Shown here one piece after another: positions 33,175 to 34,075 of a stretch of DNA of 34,075 nt (the first letter of the stretch is position 1; each line of letters starts with the position of its first letter). The notes under the pieces were generated by a model. The model searched no databases, was not told where the DNA came from, and saw only the letters and a list, made by a program, of their open reading frames with translations. The position numbers and the translations under genes were made by a program. The DNA comes from Gammaproteobacteria bacterium (lineage in GTDB: Bacteria; Pseudomonadota; Gammaproteobacteria; Steroidobacterales; GCA-2729495). The stretch covers positions 1 through 34,075 of the forward strand of contig JAJRXW010000141.1 in assembly GCA_024276095.1 (NCBI GenBank), written 5' to 3'.

Positions 33175-34075
33175 TCATCGCGATTCACTGTTTGTGGAGC
33201 AGAGCCGATCCATCAGTCCACGCAGTGAAATAACGTTAATATCATCACCCACAGGAAACTCATCCTCACCACCATAGAGGATATATTTATACTTTGCGCC
33301 AACATCATCACAGGTTTTGCTGTAATGTTTTCCGAGCCTGGGCGCGACGCCATACTTGATCTCTATGGCCCAGATTTCAGACGATGGCATCCTGATCACC
33401 AGATCGATCTCCGCACCTGCAGTTGTCCGGTAAAAGTAGGTTTCTGCACGACCAGGCAGAATCGAGTGAATATTCTCGATGACAAATCCTTCCCAGCTTT
33501 TTCCTAACACCGGATTAGACAGAAGCGCATCATAAGCACTGATCCCCAGCAACCTATGCAAAATGCCGCTATCGCGCACGTAAAAACGGGGAGATTTAAC
33601 TAACCGTTTCTTGACGTTTGCATGCCAGGGTTCAAGGCGCCTGACCAACAAAAGATCCGCCAGAATATCAATGTAGTGTGTGACCGTTTTGGCATCAACT
33701 TCCAGGTTTGAGGCAAGCTTGGAATAGTTAACGGTTTCACCCTGAAGATGCGCCATCATCGTCCACAGCCGACGTAGCCTTGCTGCAGGAACGCGAAAAC
33801 CCATTTGCGGGATGTCGCGCTCAAGATAGGTACGAATCAGATTTTCCAGCCAGTCCATGGCCAACCCATCTTCTGCGGCAAGATAGCTGTCTGGAAAACC
33901 ACCCCGCAACCACAGGGTCTGCCTTTCCTGTTGTTGACCATCAACTTCAACCAGGTTCAGGCCGCTCATCTCGAGATAGCTAATTCGGCCTGCGAGACTT
34001 TCAGAAGACTGACGCATCAAATCCATTGATGCTGACCCAAGCAGTAAAAACTGACCTGACCTGCGGCCCTGCTCC
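33175..34075 (-). CDS. DUF4143-type ATP-binding protein, C-terminal part
   Basis: The C-terminal 300 codons of an AAA-family ATPase with a DUF4143 domain, running off the right edge. The ORF track starts at ATG 34024-34026, but the frame stays open to the window end (RRSGQFLLLGSASMDLMRQ), and that segment is the normal conserved part between the AAA core and DUF4143, so the gene is truncated by the window, not by a start. DUF4143 shows the winged-helix segment (LRRLWTMMAHLQGETVNYSKLASNLEVDAKTVTHYIDIL) and the nuclease-like end (FYRTTAGAEIDLVIRM ... WAIEIKYG). These proteins are thought to be DNA- or toxin-linked ATPases; the role is unknown. It ends 3' of a 266-base gap with no recognised element. 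Confidence 0.85.
   Translation of the reverse strand, partial: EQGRRSGQFLLLGSASMDLMRQSSESLAGRISYLEMSGLNLVEVDGQQQERQTLWLRGGFPDSYLAAEDGLAMDWLENLIRTYLERDIPQMGFRVPAARLRRLWTMMAHLQGETVNYSKLASNLEVDAKTVTHYIDILADLLLVRRLEPWHANVKKRLVKSPRFYVRDSGILHRLLGISAYDALLSNPVLGKSWEGFVIENIHSILPGRAETYFYRTTAGAEIDLVIRMPSSEIWAIEIKYGVAPRLGKHYSKTCDDVGAKYKYILYGGEDEFPVGDDINVISLRGLMDRLCSTNSESR

Overview
The window looks like chromosomal DNA of a free-living Gammaproteobacterium. The base composition is moderately GC-rich. It has Na+-type polar-flagellum stator genes (pomA/pomB), an mltF-tadA pair as in E. coli, a YhaJ-YqjF-YqjG-pirin cluster, an ECF sigma/Ser-Thr kinase pair and VPLPA-type (PEP-CTERM-like) sorting signals. 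I cannot name the genus. Everything here was read from the sequence and the ORF track; no search was run.

Layout. 1-654 (minus): start of a metal-efflux-type operon, a small His-rich periplasmic protein followed by a TolC-family protein cut by the window edge. 859-3012: a prolyl-oligopeptidase lipoprotein. 3023-5323 (minus): DoxX, glutathionyl-hydroquinone reductase and pirin, divergent from a YhaJ-like LysR regulator (5451-6338) that ends at a clear terminator. 6456-7645: two small envelope proteins. 7719-13422 (minus): an adaptor/RND pump/outer-membrane-factor operon in which the adaptor carries two frameshifts and the pump one nonsense codon and one frameshift. 13682-17711: an SLC13/TrkA_C permease with an in-frame TAG, then an osmoprotectant ABC ATPase and a fused binding-protein/permease. 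17826-19924 (minus): an HDOD protein and an exported methyltransferase.

19969-27493 is the most accessory part. A degenerate 59-base copy of the 3' half of tRNA-Ser(CGA) lies at 19969-20027, and the intact tRNA-Ser(CGA) lies in the same orientation at 27403-27493. The 7.4 kb between them holds a RHH/ParE-type toxin-antitoxin pair, a family of short repeats concentrated near both ends (including a 41-base direct repeat), a TPR Ser/Thr kinase with its ECF sigma factor, a broken envelope-protein gene with a conserved -1 reading frame after an A10 tract, and two tandem DUF1566-like exported proteins. I read it as a decayed tRNA-integrated element; no integrase is visible.

27854-34075 returns to core-like content: pomA and pomB (flagellar stator), a small hypothetical, mltF (peptidoglycan recycling), tadA (tRNA wobble editing), a beta-propeller glycosidase-like lipoprotein, and a DUF4143-type ATPase cut by the right edge.

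The main points for follow-up are the tRNA-flanked segment and its repeats, the A AAA AAG slippery site at 25142, and the cluster of five lesions within about 5 kb in the efflux and SLC13 genes. Those lesions could be real gene decay or local assembly error.
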